A DNA stretch of 64,000 nucleotides from Haloechinothrix_A salitolerans (GCF_039544105.1 NZ_BAABLA010000007.1), one strand, 5' to 3'. Positions 1-9,521 are shown, counted from the first letter of the stretch. Translations and numbers: made by a program. The notes: a model not told the origin generated them from the sequence alone.

Positions 1-2
1 CA

Positions 3-785
3 CCGATCAATCCGGAACGGCAACCGCCGGAGCGGTATCGGCATCCGCAGCCGCCGTACGAACAGCCGTACCAACAACACGGTCCACCGGCATACCCACC
101 ACAGCGTCCGCAAGCGGAGCCCCCACCACCCCCGCCACCGTCGCCCGGACGCGGGTTCCGCCTGCCCGGCCTCGGGCTGATCCTCACCCTGCTCGGTCTG
201 GTCGTCCAACTGCTCAGCGTCACGGTGCTGCCGTGGCTGGCCATGACCAACGGCACGTCGACGAGCCAGTCGCTGGTCGACCTGTGGTCCGGCGACGTCG
301 ACCTGGCCGCGAGCGGGTTCGGCGAGTCGTACGTCGAGATCTTCAGTTATCCGCTGGTCGTGCTCGGTGTCCTGCTCGCGTTCGCCGCCGTGCTGGAGTC
401 CGTCGCGCTCAAGGTCATCTGGGGTGGGCTCGCACTGATCGGCGCCGGATTCCTCGCCCTCAAGTACGGCCTCGGCTCGTTCGTCGACCTGGGTGACACC
501 ATCGGCGGTGACGTCGAACTCACCCCACTCAACATCACCATCGGCATGGTCGCGATCGGCGTGCTCGTCGTGGTGATCTTCGTGCTCAAGACCGCGGTCG
601 CGATGTTCCGCAGGGTCGCGATCGCGATCTTGCTGGTGTCCGCCGCGGTGCACGTCGCGGCGGTCGCGGACATCTCGAGCGCGTCGGACCTCACCGAGCT
701 GAGCATCGGAGCGTTCGGCCCAGCGGTCGGTTACCTGCTGTGTGCGGCGGCGGCGATGGCCCCGCGCAGACTGCCAGGCATGTAG
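3..785 (+). CDS. Proline-rich multi-pass membrane protein (5' end outside window)
   Basis: The frame is open from the first bases of the window, so the true start lies upstream; 260 residues are visible. The first ~50 visible residues are a low-complexity tail rich in Pro, Gln and Tyr (repeated PPxP-like stretches), which must be cytoplasmic or linker. Hydrophobic segments follow at about residues 57-80, 110-130, 130-150, 175-195 and 200-245, giving roughly five membrane passes. Internal GTG/ATG codons around position 225 could be mistaken for starts, but the upstream frame is continuous and has matching codon use. I do not recognise a family. It is convergent with the polymerase gene, with only 3 bp between the stops. 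Confidence 0.6.
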   Translation, partial: PINPERQPPERYRHPQPPYEQPYQQHGPPAYPPQRPQAEPPPPPPPSPGRGFRLPGLGLILTLLGLVVQLLSVTVLPWLAMTNGTSTSQSLVDLWSGDVDLAASGFGESYVEIFSYPLVVLGVLLAFAAVLESVALKVIWGGLALIGAGFLALKYGLGSFVDLGDTIGGDVELTPLNITIGMVAIGVLVVVIFVLKTAVAMFRRVAIAILLVSAAVHVAAVADISSASDLTELSIGAFGPAVGYLLCAAAAMAPRRLPGM

Positions 786-788
786 CCG

Positions 789-1811
789 CTATCGCTCGAA
801 CTCCGCACGGACACCGAGCAGGCGCACCGCACGGGACGGTTCGAACCGCCCGAGCACGTCCAGTGCCGCCTGCTCGATGTCCGCCGGGTCGGACGTCGGC
901 ACGGGCAGCGTCACGCCGTGCGACTCCGTTTCGAACGGCGCGAACCGCACCTTCACCACCACCCGCGCCGCAGGCCTGCCCTCCTCGGCGACGTCGTCAG
1001 CGGCCCGGCGTGCGAGCACGGCGATCTCGCGTTCGACGTCGTCCCACGTGGTGAGGTTCTGCTGGAACGTCGTCTCCCTGCCGCGCGAGCGCGCGACGTA
1101 CGGGGTCGCTGATACCTCCGTCTCACCTCTGCCCTGCGCGAGATACCAGATCCACGGCCCCATCGTCGGCCCGAACCGCTCCGCGAGCGCGTTCCGGTCG
1201 GCGGCGGCCAGCTCGCGAACCGTCGTGATCCCGAGCGCGGCCAGCTTCTTCGTCGTCTTGGCGCCGACGCCGAGCAGCGCGTCGGGCGGGCGGTCCGCCA
1301 TCACCTCGTACCAGTTCTCCCGAGTGAGCCGGAAGACACCCGCGGGCTTGCCGAAGTCGGTGGCCAGCTTCGCGCGCAGCCGGTTGTCCCCGATGCCCAC
1401 CGAACAGTCCAGCTCGGTCGCGGCCCGCACGGCACGCTGGAGCTCACCGGCGAGCGCCTCGGGATCGTCGGTCTCCACCCCGAGATACGCCTCGTCCCAG
1501 CCGAGCACCTCCACGGGCGCGCCGAACTCCCGCAGGGTGTCCATGACCCGCGCCGACACCGCGTTGTAGACGTCGGCGTCCACCGGGAGGAACACCGCGT
1601 CAGGGCAGCGCTTGGCCGCGGTACGCAGCGGCATTCCCGACCGCACCCCGAACTCCCGCGCCTCGTACGAGGCCGTCGACACCACTCCCCGCTGCGTGGG
1701 ATCGCCTTCTCCCCCGACGATCACCGGTTTCCCACGCAGCTCGGGTCGTCGCAGCAACTCCACCGCCGCGAGGAACTGATCCAGATCAACATGCAGCACC
1801 CACCACGCCAC
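789..1811 (-). CDS. dinB2: Y-family DNA polymerase IV, DinB2 type
   Basis: Translesion DNA polymerase of 340 aa. The catalytic palm begins HVDLDQFLAAVEL (Asp9 and Asp11 bind metal) and the second acidic pair is in GWDEAYLG near residue 103. Helix-hairpin-helix motifs (LGVGAKTTKKLAALGI) and a little-finger domain follow. The residue before AAVE is Leu14, where most Pol IV enzymes have Phe or Tyr as the steric gate. This matches mycobacterial DinB2, known for ribonucleotide incorporation. Start chosen at GTG 1811, just before the conserved WWVLHVDLDQF block; the frame is open further upstream but that stretch does not look like a polymerase N-terminus. The end is complete, with no beta-clamp peptide that I can point to confidently. 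Confidence 0.88.
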   Translation of the reverse strand: MAWWVLHVDLDQFLAAVELLRRPELRGKPVIVGGEGDPTQRGVVSTASYEAREFGVRSGMPLRTAAKRCPDAVFLPVDADVYNAVSARVMDTLREFGAPVEVLGWDEAYLGVETDDPEALAGELQRAVRAATELDCSVGIGDNRLRAKLATDFGKPAGVFRLTRENWYEVMADRPPDALLGVGAKTTKKLAALGITTVRELAAADRNALAERFGPTMGPWIWYLAQGRGETEVSATPYVARSRGRETTFQQNLTTWDDVEREIAVLARRAADDVAEEGRPAARVVVKVRFAPFETESHGVTLPVPTSDPADIEQAALDVLGRFEPSRAVRLLGVRAEFER

Positions 1812-1999
1812 AGCCCACAGTGTGCCGCATGGCACCGACAACGTGGGGCGAATCACGGCGACCCGTTGGCCGCCTGACCAGCGTTCCACCGCGTTGACCT
1901 GCGCGGAGAGGTTTCGGTTACGCCGCTGAAACGCGGCGGAATCGGCTCGGACACGTCTCCGCACGACGCTCGGCACGAAGTCGTAACGGGAGGTAGCCG

Positions 2000-3373
2000 A
2001 TGACGGCCGTGCTCACCGAGCCAGCCGAACAACCGGGCGACCAGCGGCCACGTCAGCGACGCGGCTGGATCGACGTCTGGGATCCGGAGAACCCGGCGTT
2101 CTGGCAGCGCACCGGACGTCGCATCGCCTGGCGCAACCTGGGCGTCGGCGTGGTGGCGGAACACCTGGCGTTCAACGTGTGGCTGCTGATGAGCGTGGTC
2201 GTCGTGAGTCTGAACGACGTCGGGTTCGCGTTCACGACCAGCGAGAAGTTCCTGTTGGTGATCGTGCCGAACCTGGTCGGGGCGCTGCTGCGAGTGCCGT
2301 ACACGTTCGCGTTGCCTGTCTTCGGTGGCAGGGCGTGGACGACGATCGCGACGTCGGTGCTGCTGGTGCCGTGCGCGATGCTGGCCTACGCGGTGACCAG
2401 CGGCGCGCCGTACTGGTTCTTCCTGCTGACGTCGGCAGCGATGGGGCTCGGCGGCGCGACGTTCTCGTCGTCGATGGCCAACATGTCGTTCTTCTTCCCC
2501 GACCGCGAGAAGGGCTTGGCGCTGGGCCTGAACGCGGCGGGCGGCAACATCGGCGCGGCGGTCGCACAACTCGTGGTGCCGCTGGTGATCACGCTGGGCA
2601 CCGGCATCAACCTGGCGTACGCGGCGCTGCTATGGATGCCGTTGATCATCGTCTCCTCGGCGTGCGCGTGGCGGTACATGGACAGCCTGACCAGCGCGAA
2701 GCCGGACGGCTCTTCATACAAGGCCGCGTTGCGTACGAAGCACACCTGGATCGCGTCGCTGCTCTACGTCGGTGCGTTCGGGTCGTTCATCGGGTTCTCG
2801 TTCGCGTTCCCGCTGCTCATCGGCACCAGCTTCGCCGAGTACGACCACTTCATCGGGTTCGCTTTCCTCGGTGCGCTGATCAGCGCGCTGTGCCGTCCGG
2901 TCGGCGGCTGGCTCGCCGACCGCTTCAGTGGGGCACGCATCGCACTGCTCGCGTTCGCCGGGATGGCGGTCGGCGCGGCGACCGCGCTCATCGGCGTCAC
3001 CGACCACGACTTCGGCGTGTTTTTCTGCTCGTTCATCGCGTTGTTTGTGCTCACCGGAATCGGCAACGGCGCCATCTACCGGATGATCCCGTCGATTTTC
3101 ACCGCACGAGCGCGGGAACGTGGGGACGACGTCAGTGCGGCCAAGCGGCAGGCGGGCGCGGTCGTCGGGCTCACGGGTGCGGTTGGCGCCATCGGCGGGG
3201 TCGCGGTGAACCTAGTGTTTCGATTCGCACTGTCGAACGGCGGATCGCTGGTGCCGGCGCTGGCTGTGTTCATCTGCTTCTACGGCGTCTGCATCACCGT
3301 GACCTGGTGGTTCTACCTGCGGTCGCGGTTCGCGATCGAGCGGGTGCCGAACCTCGCCTACGCCTCGGTTTGA
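2000..3373 (+). CDS. narK: NarK-type nitrate/nitrite MFS transporter
   Basis: A 457-aa major facilitator protein with 12 predicted helices. The nitrate signature is clear: GGATFSSSMANMSFFFP followed by a Gly-rich GLNAAGGNIG helix around residues 155-185, with a second Gly-rich helix (QAGAVVGLTGAVGAIGG) near residue 395. The N-terminal WDPENPAFWQRTG is typical of actinobacterial NarK proteins. It should move nitrate in or nitrite out across the plasma membrane. A good ribosome site (GGGAGG at 1988) precedes ATG 2000. No nitrate reductase genes are adjacent, so transport is not encoded together with reduction here. Confidence 0.9.
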   Translation: MTAVLTEPAEQPGDQRPRQRRGWIDVWDPENPAFWQRTGRRIAWRNLGVGVVAEHLAFNVWLLMSVVVVSLNDVGFAFTTSEKFLLVIVPNLVGALLRVPYTFALPVFGGRAWTTIATSVLLVPCAMLAYAVTSGAPYWFFLLTSAAMGLGGATFSSSMANMSFFFPDREKGLALGLNAAGGNIGAAVAQLVVPLVITLGTGINLAYAALLWMPLIIVSSACAWRYMDSLTSAKPDGSSYKAALRTKHTWIASLLYVGAFGSFIGFSFAFPLLIGTSFAEYDHFIGFAFLGALISALCRPVGGWLADRFSGARIALLAFAGMAVGAATALIGVTDHDFGVFFCSFIALFVLTGIGNGAIYRMIPSIFTARARERGDDVSAAKRQAGAVVGLTGAVGAIGGVAVNLVFRFALSNGGSLVPALAVFICFYGVCITVTWWFYLRSRFAIERVPNLAYASV

Positions 3374-3400
3374 TGAGCGAAATCGACCAGTGACGAGCGC

Positions 3401-4546
3401 GTGAAACCTGGCACACTGCTGGGGGTGATGGAAAGCGCGCGAGACGAGCTCGCCCGGCTGCGGCAGAACCGTTCGGGCTGGCAGGAGCTGCGTTACGACG
3501 AGGCTGTCGGTGCCGACGGTTACGCCTACGACACGGCGATGGCGCGGCGGGCGAAGGTGCTGTGGGCATTGCAGTACGACCGCAGGGCCGACGATCATGA
3601 CCTGCTGCGACACATCGCGGAGCAGGAAGCGGTGTGCCGGCGGAAGGCACCGCTCGCCGGACTCAGCGACGAGGCGCGGCTAGCCGGGTTCCTGCTCGCC
3701 GAGCACGGTGAGATCGAAGACGTCTGGACGCAGTGGGCGATCAAGCGCGCGAACTTCGACACGACCACCGGCTACGACGTCGAGCACCTACTCGCTGCCG
3801 GGGTGGCTGCCACGATCGAGTACGTCCGCGCGAGCGACCACGAGGACAAGGACGCGCTGCTGAAGCAGGTCCTCGACCGGCGCGGCGAGCCGATCGTGAC
3901 CGAGGACGAGCTGGCAGCGTGGTTCGAGCGGAAGAGCAGGCAGTTCCCCACCGATCCGGACGCGGAGGACCCGATGACCTGGGTCGAGCGAGCCCGGCTT
4001 GTCGGTGACGTCGATGCCGCGCGCGACTACCTGGCGCGGTGGGCCGATGGCCGCGCGCGTGACCAGTCGACGCTAAGTCAGCTGCGTTACCACCAGAGCG
4101 CCGTTGGCGATTACGCGGCGGCGGCGCAGACCCAGGAGGAGTACTTGTCGCTGCTGGGCACGCCGCGCGACCTCGCCGTCAACTGGTGCACCCTCGCCGA
4201 GTTCCGGCGCAGGGCTGGACAGTACGAGGCGGCGCTCGCGGCGCTGCGACAGTGCGGCCGGGTGATTGTCGACGTCCCGAATTGGGAGCAGTACGCGATG
4301 GGCCGTACGTACGTGAAGGAACTGGTGCTGCTCGCGCTCGCCGCCGACGTTCAGCTGGCCAGCGCCGTGTTCGCCGAGGCCGACGGCGTAGCATCCGCTG
4401 TGCCCAGGCTGCCGGCGACGATGCTCGCCGCGACGGCCGAAGCCGCCGAGCGCACCGGGCACCACCTACGCGCGGAACACTACCGCGAGCGGCTGGCGGA
4501 GGAGCAGCGCCAGGCTGGGTCGGAGACGGACCGCTCGCGCGGGTGA
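3401..4546 (+). CDS. Hypothetical protein with TPR-like helices
   Basis: A 381-aa soluble protein with no signal peptide or membrane helix. The second half (about 195-360) is alpha-helical, with TPR-like spacing: repeated Ala/Leu-rich pairs such as GDYAAAAQTQEEYLSLLG and GQYEAALAALRQCG. The N-terminal ~190 residues are Glu/Arg-rich with no recognised motif. GTG 3401 is used as start; an alternative ATG at 3428 follows GGGGGTG very closely. It lies 28 bp after narK and 44 bp before the potassium channel, so co-transcription with either is possible. Function unknown; TPR folds usually mediate protein contacts. Confidence 0.7.
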   Translation: MKPGTLLGVMESARDELARLRQNRSGWQELRYDEAVGADGYAYDTAMARRAKVLWALQYDRRADDHDLLRHIAEQEAVCRRKAPLAGLSDEARLAGFLLAEHGEIEDVWTQWAIKRANFDTTTGYDVEHLLAAGVAATIEYVRASDHEDKDALLKQVLDRRGEPIVTEDELAAWFERKSRQFPTDPDAEDPMTWVERARLVGDVDAARDYLARWADGRARDQSTLSQLRYHQSAVGDYAAAAQTQEEYLSLLGTPRDLAVNWCTLAEFRRRAGQYEAALAALRQCGRVIVDVPNWEQYAMGRTYVKELVLLALAADVQLASAVFAEADGVASAVPRLPATMLAATAEAAERTGHHLRAEHYRERLAEEQRQAGSETDRSRG

Positions 4547-4589
4547 CGGCGGCCTGGGACACGATGTCACCGGGTAGGAAGGGAGCAGC

Positions 4590-5624
4590 GTGCCGATCTT
4601 CATCTCGCGCCTTCTCGCGCGCATGGTCTTCCTGCGTAGCTGGGCCACGCCCGCCATCGTGTCCGTGTTCGTGTTCGCGACGGCGTGGCCGCTCATGGCG
4701 TGGGCGGAGGGACCGGACAATCCACTGGTCGACCCGGCGAACTACTGGTGGTGGTTCATCGTCACGGCGTCGACGGTCGGCTACGGCGACTTCTTCCCCG
4801 AGACGGCGGGCGGCCACCTGGTCGGGGTGTACGTCATCATCGGCGGCATCGCGACGCTGACCACCGTCTTCACCAAGCTGGCAGCCGTGCTCGAAACCGC
4901 AAGGGGGCGTCACATGCAGGGTGCGATCACCGTCACCGCGACCGGCCACATCGTGCTGCTCGGCTACACCCCGGGCCGCACCGAACGTATCGCTGACGAG
5001 CTGATGGCCGACTGCGACCAGGAACTCGTGCTCTGTACCTGGGACGACGTCGCGACCCACCCCATTCCCGACCGCGACATCGCGTTCGTGCGCGGCGAGC
5101 TGACCGACGTCGACGTGCTCCGCAGGGCTGGGGCGCACCGAGCGTCGACCGTGCTGGTCGACGTCCGTGACGACAACGAGGCGCTGGCCGTCGCGCTGAC
5201 GGTGGATCGCATTCAGTCGGGTGCACACGTCGTCGTCACGCTGCGCGACATGGCGCGGGCGTCGCAGATCGGCTACATCGACGAAGACATCCACTGCGTG
5301 CAGTGGCACACCCCGCGCATGGTGACCGAGGAACTGGAGTCGCCTGGCATCACCGAGGTGTATGCCGAACTGCTGACACATGGCGGGGCGAACACCTACT
5401 CCATGACCCTGCCGGAGCCGGTTGGCACGGTGCGGGTGGGCGACTGCCAGCGCGCACTCGGCGAGCAACACGGCGCGACGCTGCTCGCGGCGCAGTCCGG
5501 CGACGACCTGCTAGTCAATCCCAGCTGGGATGTCGAGCTCGCGCCGGGCGCGACGCTGTACTACATGGCGGCCAGCCGCATCCCGACCGAGCGGCTCACC
5601 GACTCGCTGCGGGCGACCGTATAA
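4590..5624 (+). CDS. Two-helix potassium channel with RCK/TrkA-N domain
   Basis: A 344-aa ion channel. The pore region has TM1 at about residues 18-38, a pore helix and the selectivity filter TVGYGD at 62-67, then TM2 at about 75-95. A cytoplasmic RCK (TrkA-N) Rossmann domain begins at HIVLLGYTPGRTERIA near residue 112, followed by a C-terminal RCK_C-like region. Such channels conduct K+ and are gated by ligands bound to the RCK ring. Start GTG 4590 has an AGGAAGGGA ribosome site. No internal Met start for free RCK domains is obvious, although Met109 precedes the RCK domain as in several archaeal and bacterial channels. Confidence 0.88.
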   Translation: MPIFISRLLARMVFLRSWATPAIVSVFVFATAWPLMAWAEGPDNPLVDPANYWWWFIVTASTVGYGDFFPETAGGHLVGVYVIIGGIATLTTVFTKLAAVLETARGRHMQGAITVTATGHIVLLGYTPGRTERIADELMADCDQELVLCTWDDVATHPIPDRDIAFVRGELTDVDVLRRAGAHRASTVLVDVRDDNEALAVALTVDRIQSGAHVVVTLRDMARASQIGYIDEDIHCVQWHTPRMVTEELESPGITEVYAELLTHGGANTYSMTLPEPVGTVRVGDCQRALGEQHGATLLAAQSGDDLLVNPSWDVELAPGATLYYMAASRIPTERLTDSLRATV

Positions 5625-5749
5625 CCGACGCGCCGCTGCTGATCGCCGGAGCGACCCCGCCACGTCGCTAACAGAAGTCGTCCTCTGTGTGCCGTCGGTG
5701 CGTGCGCCGAGCATGGGCACCACACCGGATCGACCGGAAGGACGTAACC

Positions 5750-7528
5750 GTGGGCAGCCGCGCGCGAACCGAGTCGTCAGCCGTCACCGAGGTGCCCACT
5801 CGCCCCACGTCCAGCGGGGCGCACCTGCTCGTCAAGGCCTTGGAGGACGCGGGCGTCGAGATCGTCTTCGGGATTCCCGGTGGCGCGATTCTTCCCGCTT
5901 ACGACCCGCTCATGGACTCGACGTCGATCCGCCATGTGCTGGTCCGCCATGAACAGGGCGCCGGCCACGCGGCGACCGGCTACGCGCAGACCAGTGGCAA
6001 GGTCGGGGTGTGCATGGCGACCTCGGGGCCTGGCGCGACGAACCTGGTGACACCGCTGGCGGATGCCTGTATGGACTCGGTGCCGATCGTGGCGATCACC
6101 GGGCAGGTCGCACAGGCGGTGATGGGCACGCAGGCGTTCCAGGAAGCCGACATCTGCGCGATCACCAAGCCGATCACCAAGCGGACCTATCTGATCACCA
6201 ACGCGGCCGACATCCCTCGCGTGATCGCGGACGCCTTCTACGAGGCATCACACGGCAGGCCGGGACCCGTGCTGGTCGACATCCCCAAGGACGTCTTACA
6301 GGCGACGGTGACGCCGACGGCGACATCGCCTCGAGCGAAGCCCGCGCGGCGCTTGCATGACCGGCAGCTACGGGAGGCCGCGCAGCTGATCCGCACCGCA
6401 CGGCGACCGGTGCTCTACGTCGGCGGTGGCGTGCTCAAAGCGCGCGCGGCCACGCAACTCAAGACGTTGGCCGAGTTGACCGGTATCCCGGTGGTCACGA
6501 CGTTGATGGCGCGCGGGGTGTTCCCCGACTCGCACCCGCAGCATCTCGGGATGCCCGGCATGCACGGCACGGTCACCGCGGTCGCGGCGATGCAGCGCGC
6601 CGACTTGCTGGTCGCGTTGGGCACCCGGTTCGACGACCGGGTCACCGGCAAGCTCAGCTCGTTCGCGCCCGACGCCACCGTGGTTCATGCCGACATCGAC
6701 CCGGCGGAGATCTCCAAGAACCGGACCGCCGACGTCGGGTTGATCGGTGACTGTCGGGAGATCATCGCGGAACTGACCGCCGCGACCAGGCAGGAACTGC
6801 GCTCCGCCGGCGCGGCCGACTACACCGCATGGTGGCGACGCATCGACGGCTGGCGCGAGACGTACCCGCTCGGCTACACCTGGCCCGCGGACGGCGGGCT
6901 CGCGCCGCAGTACGTGATCGAGCGGATCGGGAAACTCGCCCACCCCGACACCCGCTACATCGCCGGTGTCGGCCAGCACCAGATGTGGGCGGCACAGTTC
7001 CTGCGGTTCGAACACCCCGGCACCTGGATCAACTCCGGTGGCCTCGGCACCATGGGGTTCGCGGTACCCGCCGCGCTGGGCGTCAAGCTGGCGCATCCGG
7101 ACACCCTGGTCTGGGCGATCGACGGCGACGGCTCATTCCAGATGACCAACCAGGAGCTGGTGACCTGCGCGATCGAAGACGTCCCAATCAAGGTCGCCGT
7201 GATCAACAATGGCTCGCTCGGCATGGTCCGGCAGTGGCAGCACCTGTTCTACGCGGGTCGATACTCCAACACCGACCTGGACGTCCGACGGATCCCCGAC
7301 ATCGTGCTGCTCGCGGAGTCGATGGGATGCACAGGGCTACGCTGCGACAACAAGACCGACGTCGACGCCGTGATCAAGAAAGCGCTCGACATCAACGACC
7401 GGCCCGTGGTGATCGACTTCGTCGTCGCCAAGGAATCGCTGGTGTGGCCCATGGTGGCGGCAGGAACCGGCAACGACGAGATCATGGCCGCCCGCGACAT
7501 CCGGCCACTATTCGACAGCGACGACTAA
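5750..7528 (+). CDS. ilvB: Acetolactate synthase large (catalytic) subunit
   Basis: A ThDP/FAD enzyme of 592 aa that condenses two pyruvates, or pyruvate with 2-oxobutyrate, in branched-chain amino acid synthesis. The catalytic Glu68 is in RHEQGAGHAATGY, the central FAD-type domain spans about 215-350, and the ThDP-Mg motif GDGSFQMTNQEL is near residue 460. Start GTG 5750 is chosen because GGAAGGA lies just upstream; the frame is open for another 21 codons. Unlike classical operons, no regulatory subunit (ilvN) or ilvC follows: the next gene is convergent after a terminator. It may be a paralogue that borrows a distant small subunit or works alone. Confidence 0.9.
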   Translation: MGSRARTESSAVTEVPTRPTSSGAHLLVKALEDAGVEIVFGIPGGAILPAYDPLMDSTSIRHVLVRHEQGAGHAATGYAQTSGKVGVCMATSGPGATNLVTPLADACMDSVPIVAITGQVAQAVMGTQAFQEADICAITKPITKRTYLITNAADIPRVIADAFYEASHGRPGPVLVDIPKDVLQATVTPTATSPRAKPARRLHDRQLREAAQLIRTARRPVLYVGGGVLKARAATQLKTLAELTGIPVVTTLMARGVFPDSHPQHLGMPGMHGTVTAVAAMQRADLLVALGTRFDDRVTGKLSSFAPDATVVHADIDPAEISKNRTADVGLIGDCREIIAELTAATRQELRSAGAADYTAWWRRIDGWRETYPLGYTWPADGGLAPQYVIERIGKLAHPDTRYIAGVGQHQMWAAQFLRFEHPGTWINSGGLGTMGFAVPAALGVKLAHPDTLVWAIDGDGSFQMTNQELVTCAIEDVPIKVAVINNGSLGMVRQWQHLFYAGRYSNTDLDVRRIPDIVLLAESMGCTGLRCDNKTDVDAVIKKALDINDRPVVIDFVVAKESLVWPMVAAGTGNDEIMAARDIRPLFDSDD

Positions 7529-7546
7529 CAACGCCGTGCACACGAG

Positions 7547-7580
7547 CGGCGGGGCGGGTCACCCTGGACCCGCCCCGCCG
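7547..7580. terminator. Bidirectional hairpin terminator
   Basis: Perfect 14-bp GC-rich stem (CGGCGGGGCGGGTC with its complement) around a 6-nt loop, between the convergent ilvB and secreted repeat protein genes. No U-tract follows, as is common in actinobacteria. Confidence 0.75.
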
Positions 7581-7595
7581 GTGAATCACGCGTGA

Positions 7596-9290
7596 TTACG
7601 CGCAGGGGTTGTCACTGAAGTCGGCGATGGCTTCGCCGACGATGACGTCACCCAGTGGTGAGCCCTGGAAGAACACCGCACGTCTGGTCAGCTCGTCGCC
7701 GGTGTCGTCCTCCCAGTTGAGGAACACCGTGCCGAGCGGACCGAGCGGGATCTCGGTGAACGACTCGTCCTCCGGGGTCGCCGGGTCGTCCTGCGGGATC
7801 GTCGTCTCGTTCTCACCGATCTTGAGGCCGACGATCTCGGACTCGCCGTCGAGCACCGGCTGACCACCTTCGCACCGGCCGGTCGCGTTGGCATTCGCCA
7901 CGCCAACCCGCAGCACCTCAGCACCCGTTTCGTCCTTGACGATCACGTTGGCCGCGCCTGCCTCGGCATCGGCGCCGTTGTCGTCCTCGGTGGTGGCGTG
8001 GAGGACCTTGACCGTGAGCGTCCCGGGAGGCCCGGAGATGTCGTCACCAGTGTTGATCAGTGATCCATCCGCATCCACACACGGATCCTTGGCGTCGTTG
8101 GCCACGAACGGCTCGAACGGGTCTCCGATGACCGGAGCCAGCGGGCTACCGTCGATGCGCAGTGCGCTCGCGCGGCAGCTGAAGGCACCATCGCCGGTGC
8201 CACCGTTGGACTCGTCGTCGTCACGCGGGTCATACGAGTCCGGGTTGGTCGGGTCGCCATCGGTGTGGCACTCCGGATCATCGGAGTCGACCTTGCCGTC
8301 ACCATCGTTGTCCACGCCGTCCGAGCACTCCGGGTTCGGCGCCTCACTGTCGTCCTCAGCCGAGTCACAGCCCGGGTCGTCCGGGTAGTCGATCTTCTTG
8401 TCGCCGTCGTTATCCACGCCGTCCGAGCACTCCGGCTGATCGCCGTTGGACTCGTCGTCATCACGCGGGTCATACGAGTCCGGGTTGGTCGGGTCGCCAT
8501 CGGTGTGGCACTCCGGGTCATCGGAATCGACCTTTTTGTCGCCATCGTTGTCGACACCGTCCGAGCACTCCGGGTTCGGCGCCTCACTGTCGTCCTCAGC
8601 CGAGTCACAGCCCGGGTCCTCGGGGAAATCGGTCTTCTTGTCGCCGTCGTTATCCACGCCGTCCGAGCACTCCGGCTGATCGCCGTTGGACTCGTCGTCA
8701 TCACGCGGGTCATACGAGTCCGGGTTGGTCGGGTCGCCATCGGTGTGGCACTCCGGATCGTCGGAGTCGACCTTTTTGTCGCCATCGTTATCGACACCGT
8801 CCGAGCACTCCGGGTTCGGCGCCTCACTGTCGTCCTCAGCCGAGTCACAGCCCGGGTCCTCGGGGAAATCGGTCTTCTTGTCGCCGTCGTTGTCGACACC
8901 GTCGGAGCACTCGGGATCTTCGCCGCCGTTGCCGTCACAGTCGAATCGCTCGGTCGTCGTGCCTGACTTGACGAAGACGTGCGTCTTCTCGTCACCGGGG
9001 CCTTCATCGATCTCGTAGTGCGGACTGTTGACATCCTCGTCCTTCACCACTCGCCCGTCGGCATAGTGGAGCTCGACATAGGAGATGTCCTTGGGCTTAC
9101 CGTCTGGCTTCTCGACATCCGCTTCGAAGTCACGACACTCGTCGCTGAACTGACCGGTGATCACAGCTTCGCTGTTGCTCGAATTGGACGAGCCAGCAAA
9201 CGCGACAGCACCGGACACAGTCAGCGCGAACGCTGAAAGACACGCCAACATCACGTAGCGTCTCTTCCCCATACCAAATGGGGCCTTCAT
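7596..9290 (-). CDS. Secreted acidic repeat protein with choice-of-anchor-P-like C-terminal domain
   Basis: A 564-aa exported protein. Residues 1-32 form a signal peptide (KRRY, then a hydrophobic stretch ending AVAFAG). Residues ~128-375 hold Asp-rich, Cys-containing repeats built on ECSDGVDNDGDKK and DPGCDSAEDDSE, resembling calcium-binding thrombospondin type 3 / EF-like loops. The paired cysteines suggest extracellular disulfides. The last ~190 residues (from FSCRASALRIDG) resemble the choice-of-anchor P type domain found in secreted actinobacterial proteins. A strong ribosome site (GGAGGG) precedes ATG 9290. The role is probably adhesion or surface coat, inferred only. No LPXTG motif or C-terminal membrane helix is visible, so attachment is unclear. 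Confidence 0.78.
   Translation of the reverse strand: MKAPFGMGKRRYVMLACLSAFALTVSGAVAFAGSSNSSNSEAVITGQFSDECRDFEADVEKPDGKPKDISYVELHYADGRVVKDEDVNSPHYEIDEGPGDEKTHVFVKSGTTTERFDCDGNGGEDPECSDGVDNDGDKKTDFPEDPGCDSAEDDSEAPNPECSDGVDNDGDKKVDSDDPECHTDGDPTNPDSYDPRDDDESNGDQPECSDGVDNDGDKKTDFPEDPGCDSAEDDSEAPNPECSDGVDNDGDKKVDSDDPECHTDGDPTNPDSYDPRDDDESNGDQPECSDGVDNDGDKKIDYPDDPGCDSAEDDSEAPNPECSDGVDNDGDGKVDSDDPECHTDGDPTNPDSYDPRDDDESNGGTGDGAFSCRASALRIDGSPLAPVIGDPFEPFVANDAKDPCVDADGSLINTGDDISGPPGTLTVKVLHATTEDDNGADAEAGAANVIVKDETGAEVLRVGVANANATGRCEGGQPVLDGESEIVGLKIGENETTIPQDDPATPEDESFTEIPLGPLGTVFLNWEDDTGDELTRRAVFFQGSPLGDVIVGEAIADFSDNPCA
8205..8920 (-). repeat. Three tandem 240-bp coding repeats
   Basis: Near-identical 240-bp units begin at 8205, 8445 and 8685; each encodes one 80-residue Asp-rich block of the secreted protein. 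Differences between units are mostly synonymous, so both DNA and protein are conserved. This points to recent amplification or ongoing gene conversion, and copy number may vary between strains. Confidence 0.9.
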
Positions 9291-9521
9291 AGTCGTCCCT
9301 CCAGAACTCTCTGGTTCAACGTCGTGGCCCCCCGACAGCCTCTATGACTGACCACGCTGGTACGTCGACCTGAGAGCGCTGGAGGTTACGGTGTTTGGAG
9401 TAAGACTTTCATTTCTTTCGCCTACACCGACTGCGACTTCCGCACCAGCAACGATGCGTGACTGGCGTAACCCATTCGTACCGTTGCTTAGAACGACGGC
9501 TTTGAAAACGATCGCACAGTG

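Noticed and set aside
8205..8920. CRISPR-like tandem repeat
   Set aside because: Units are 240 bp, contiguous and coding, with no spacers.
8057..9034. Long open frames on both strands across the secreted repeat gene (for example 325 aa reverse and 233 aa forward)
   Set aside because: They follow the 240-bp repeats in other frames, are extremely biased in composition (Thr/Arg/Ser or Val), and have no ribosome sites; the reverse-strand secreted protein explains the region.
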